Source: Oscillospiraceae bacterium (GTDB lineage: Bacteria > Bacillota > Clostridia > Oscillospirales > Ruminococcaceae). Taken from it: a stretch of 43,771 nt of DNA. This document shows positions 41,941 to 43,771 of this stretch, in pieces. The translations under genes were made by a program, and so were the position numbers. Location: assembly GCA_009784625.1 (NCBI GenBank), contig WRBI01000018.1, forward strand, positions 1-43,771. The letters run 5' to 3'. Every line of letters begins with the position of its first letter. Position 1 is the stretch's first letter. Under the pieces are notes generated by a model. The model did no database searches and had not been told where the DNA came from. It worked only from the letters and a program-made list of their open reading frames with translations.

Positions 41941-43020
41941 TTAATCTAAATACCCCTGTGCGGTCAAAAGTTCGGCCATCAGAACCGCGCCGCCCGCCGC
42001 CCCGCGCAGGGTGTTGTGTGACAGACAGACAAATTTGAGGTCGTACACATGATCTTCGCGCACCCGGCCCACACTGATGGCCATCCCGTTTTCCAGCCCG
42101 CGGTCCAGCCCGGTCTGCGGCCGGTTGTCCTCTTCAAAAAGGTGCAGGAACTGTTTGGGCGCGCTGGGCAGCGCCAGCTCTTGTGGAAGGCCGGTATATT
42201 GCCGCATCAGCTGCTTAGCGGTTTCGACATCCGGTTTCTTGTCGAACTTGACAAAGACGGCGGCCATATGCCCGTCGCTGACCGGTACCCGCAGACATTG
42301 GGTGGTGATGACCGGTGCGGCTGCGTTTTTGATCTCGCCGCCGCTGAGCGTCCCCCAGACTTTAAGTGGTTCCTGCTCGCTTTTTTCTTCTTCACCGCCG
42401 ATGTAGGGGATCAGGTTATCCACCATTTCCGGCCAGGTGTCAAAGTTTTTGCCTGCCCCTGAGATCGCCTGATAGGTACAGGCGAGCACTTCGCGGATCC
42501 CGTATTCTCGCAAGGGGTGCAGTGCGGGCAGGTAGCTCTGAATCGAGCAGTTGGACTTCACTGCGATAAACCCGCGTTCCACCCCCAGCCGCTTTCGCTG
42601 GGCTTTGATGACCTCGAAGTGTTCGGGGTTCACTTCGGGAAGAACCATGGGGACATCCGGTGTGCCGCGGTGGGCTGAGTTGTTTGAGACCACCGGGCAG
42701 TCGAACTTCGCGTACTTTTCTTCCAGCGCCTTGATCTCGTCTTTGGGCATATCTACCGCGCAGAAGATGAAGTCGACTGCCTTTGCGATCTTTTCGCAGT
42801 CGCCGGCCGCGTCTTGCACAATCAGTCCGCCCACCCCGGCGGGAATTGGTTTTTCCATCAGCCAGCGGGTGCTCACCGCTTCTGCGTATCTTTTGCCCGC
42901 GCTTGCGGAACTTGCGGCCAGGGCGGTTACTTTGAACCAGGGGTGGCCGTCAAGAAGGCTGACAAACCGCTGGCCGACCATTCCGGTTGCGCCAACTATC
43001 GCTACGTTATATTTTTTCAT
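41941..43020 (-). CDS. asd: Aspartate-semialdehyde dehydrogenase (archaeal/fungal-type)
   Basis: 359 residues from the ATG at 43020 (AAAGGAG 9 bp upstream; an in-frame start further up lies in the terminator leader). NADP Rossmann VAIVGATGMVGQRFVSLL, catalytic C158 in KSNCSIQSYLPALHP, and VPVSDGHMAAVFVKF. The SNCSIQSY form and length belong to the archaeal/fungal-type Asd group also found in many Clostridia. Reduces aspartyl phosphate; first gene of the operon, under the riboswitch upstream. Confidence 0.95.
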   Translation of the reverse strand: MKKYNVAIVGATGMVGQRFVSLLDGHPWFKVTALAASSASAGKRYAEAVSTRWLMEKPIPAGVGGLIVQDAAGDCEKIAKAVDFIFCAVDMPKDEIKALEEKYAKFDCPVVSNNSAHRGTPDVPMVLPEVNPEHFEVIKAQRKRLGVERGFIAVKSNCSIQSYLPALHPLREYGIREVLACTYQAISGAGKNFDTWPEMVDNLIPYIGGEEEKSEQEPLKVWGTLSGGEIKNAAAPVITTQCLRVPVSDGHMAAVFVKFDKKPDVETAKQLMRQYTGLPQELALPSAPKQFLHLFEEDNRPQTGLDRGLENGMAISVGRVREDHVYDLKFVCLSHNTLRGAAGGAVLMAELLTAQGYLD

Positions 43021-43051
43021 GATTGTATGCTCCTTTGCTCCAGTTAAAGAT

Positions 43052-43083
43052 AAAAAACCGGCCGGGTTGAAAACCGACCGGTT
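43052..43083 (-). terminator. Riboswitch expression-platform terminator
   Basis: On the minus strand the stem AACCGG-t-CGG / CCG-g-CCGGTT with a TTTTTT tail lies 32 bp before the asd ATG. Its position inside the leader identifies it as the attenuator of the lysine riboswitch. Confidence 0.75.
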
Positions 43084-43246
43084 ATGCAATATAATAGTAA
43101 ACGCCGTGTGTTTGCGTGAATGCGCATAGCCTGCTTGTGTGCATGTGTGCGTTTACTCGCAAGTATGCACACGACAAGCTGGCGCAAACGCGCATACTTT
43201 ACGCACACGCGCGCACCCTGCGGTAAACCGCAGTGCTTTGAATACG

Positions 43247-43412
43247 GAAGCGCCCCATCAATTGCATGATGACAGTTGCAGGCCTTTCGGCTGTACACCC
43301 AGAAAACGTGCGGATCCGCCCCGACGTGTTCTTCGGCGGTTCTGCCTTTGGCCGGGACATTGGCTTCGGATTGCCCGTTCCCGGTTAGTGATCAGAACCG
43401 CGCCTCTTACCG
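43247..43412 (-). ncRNA. Lysine riboswitch (L box)
   Basis: Read on the minus strand: GTAAGAGGCGCGG at the 5' side, then GCCGAAG, GCCGAAAGGCCTGCAACTGTCA, and TGGGGCGCTTCC closing the basal stem (GAGGCGC with GCGCTTC). These are the conserved core blocks of the lysine aptamer in the expected order and spacing (about 165 nt). Lysine binding should favour the terminator at 43052-43083 and shut off asd-dapA-dapB. A hairpin CTGCGG/CCGCAG (43218-43233) and a long G/T-rich alternating stretch (about 43103-43216) lie between aptamer and terminator. Confidence 0.9.
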
Positions 43413-43442
43413 GTTCTTTATTCTGTTTTTGCTGACGGGTTT

Positions 43443-43471
43443 ATTTTAGCATTTTGGGGTTGGGTTGTCAA
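43443..43471 (-). promoter_or_regulatory. Promoter of the lysine/DAP operon
   Basis: On the minus strand TTGACA (43471-43466), exactly 17 bp, TAAAAT (43448-43443). The start would fall about 25 nt before the aptamer. Confidence 0.8.
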
Positions 43472-43508
43472 CTGGCGTGGGGTTCTTTGCCTTGTGGGTG
43501 GGACTTTT

Positions 43509-43670
43509 GGGCATTTTATCGGAATCTCCGGTGGTTTTGCGTTTCGGGTATTAAGGGCATTTGATCGGGATATACGGTGACCTTGCCTTTCGGGCATTAA
43601 GGACATATCGGAATCTCCGATATCCTCGCCTTTCGGACTTTAAGGACATATCGGAATCTCCGATGGAATT
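43509..43670. repeat. Tandem repeats of 43-46 bp
   Basis: Three units (43509-43554, 43555-43600, 43601-43643) and a partial fourth (43644-43670). Consensus parts: GGRCAT-ATCGGAATCTCCGAT, then CCTTGCCTTTCGGRC-TTAA. Each contains a small dyad ATCGGA/TCCGAT. No unique spacers, so not CRISPR. Confidence 0.8.
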
Positions 43671-43701
43671 AAAATGGGGCGCTTCGCCCCCAAGCCCCCG
43701 A

Positions 43702-43731
43702 GTTACTTTTTTCCACGACCAAAAAAGTAAC
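43702..43731. terminator. Long T/A hairpin, possible bidirectional terminator or REP
   Basis: A perfect 11-bp stem GTTACTTTTTT / AAAAAAGTAAC with an 8-nt loop (CCACGACC). It is next to a GGGGCG/CGCCCC hairpin (43676-43690). Both ends of the stem give U-runs. Confidence 0.55.
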
Positions 43732-43771
43732 CAAAAAGGCCGCTTAAGGGGGGCAGGGGGCACGCCCCCAG

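Noticed and set aside
43509-43670. CRISPR array
   Set aside because: Units are contiguous with no unique spacers, and no cas gene is present.

Overview
The window looks like chromosomal DNA of a low-to-mid GC, Gram-positive, anaerobe-type Firmicute, most likely class Clostridia (an Oscillospiraceae/Ruminococcaceae-like lineage). The grounds are: a dcw cluster with MraZ and a PASTA-type class B PBP; a meso-DAP type MurE; clostridial conserved families (DUF5685, a Cys-tailed DnaJ, a DUF6774-like protein); a spore-coat CotJC fragment; frequent TTG/GTG starts; and a lysine riboswitch before asd-dapA-dapB. There are no rRNA or tRNA genes and no CRISPR array that I can see.

Region 1-8.5 kb is accessory and comparatively AT-rich. 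It holds a possible remnant ORF, two co-directional hybrid histidine kinases, a 54-bp perfect palindrome, a broken GGDEF fragment, and a large serine recombinase whose stop codon directly abuts a 5'-truncated cotJC (manganese catalase-like coat protein). Region 8.8-10.5 kb carries hslO (Hsp33) and a DUF378 membrane protein ending in a 38-bp palindromic terminator.

Region 10.5-17.3 kb is a minus-strand signalling and surface block: a 7TMR-type sensor with a phosphoacceptor His but no ATPase domain, an OmpR-type regulator, an ECF-like sigma factor, a single-pass membrane protein, a coiled-coil protein with a sorting-like C-terminus, and a degenerate GGDEF protein. Two things link these genes: a TGTGAGAA direct repeat with 11-bp period upstream of the sigma gene, and a shared 'IDxxxxPLAAF' sequence motif in the membrane protein and the surface protein.

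Region 17.3-21 kb (minus strand) holds acpS, nnr, a YdcC/LolA-like lipoprotein and an EndoA/MazF toxin. This resembles the Bacillus acpS-ydcC-alr-ndoAI-ndoA neighbourhood but without alr or the antitoxin. Region 21-23.3 kb (plus strand) is a DUF5685 / J-domain / membrane-protein operon.

Region 23.5-38.9 kb is the division and cell wall cluster: promoter, MraZ box, mraZ, rsmH, ftsL, PBP, murE, murF, mraY, ftsW, an inserted AT-richer gene, murG, murA, ftsQ and ftsZ. murD is missing from its usual place, ftsA is absent before ftsZ, and murG appears to begin with an ATC codon.

Region 39-43.5 kb is a minus-strand lysine/DAP operon (asd-dapA-dapB-ACT protein) driven by a consensus promoter and a lysine riboswitch with terminator. 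It supplies the meso-DAP used by MurE in the same window. The right edge has 43-46-bp tandem repeats and a long hairpin.
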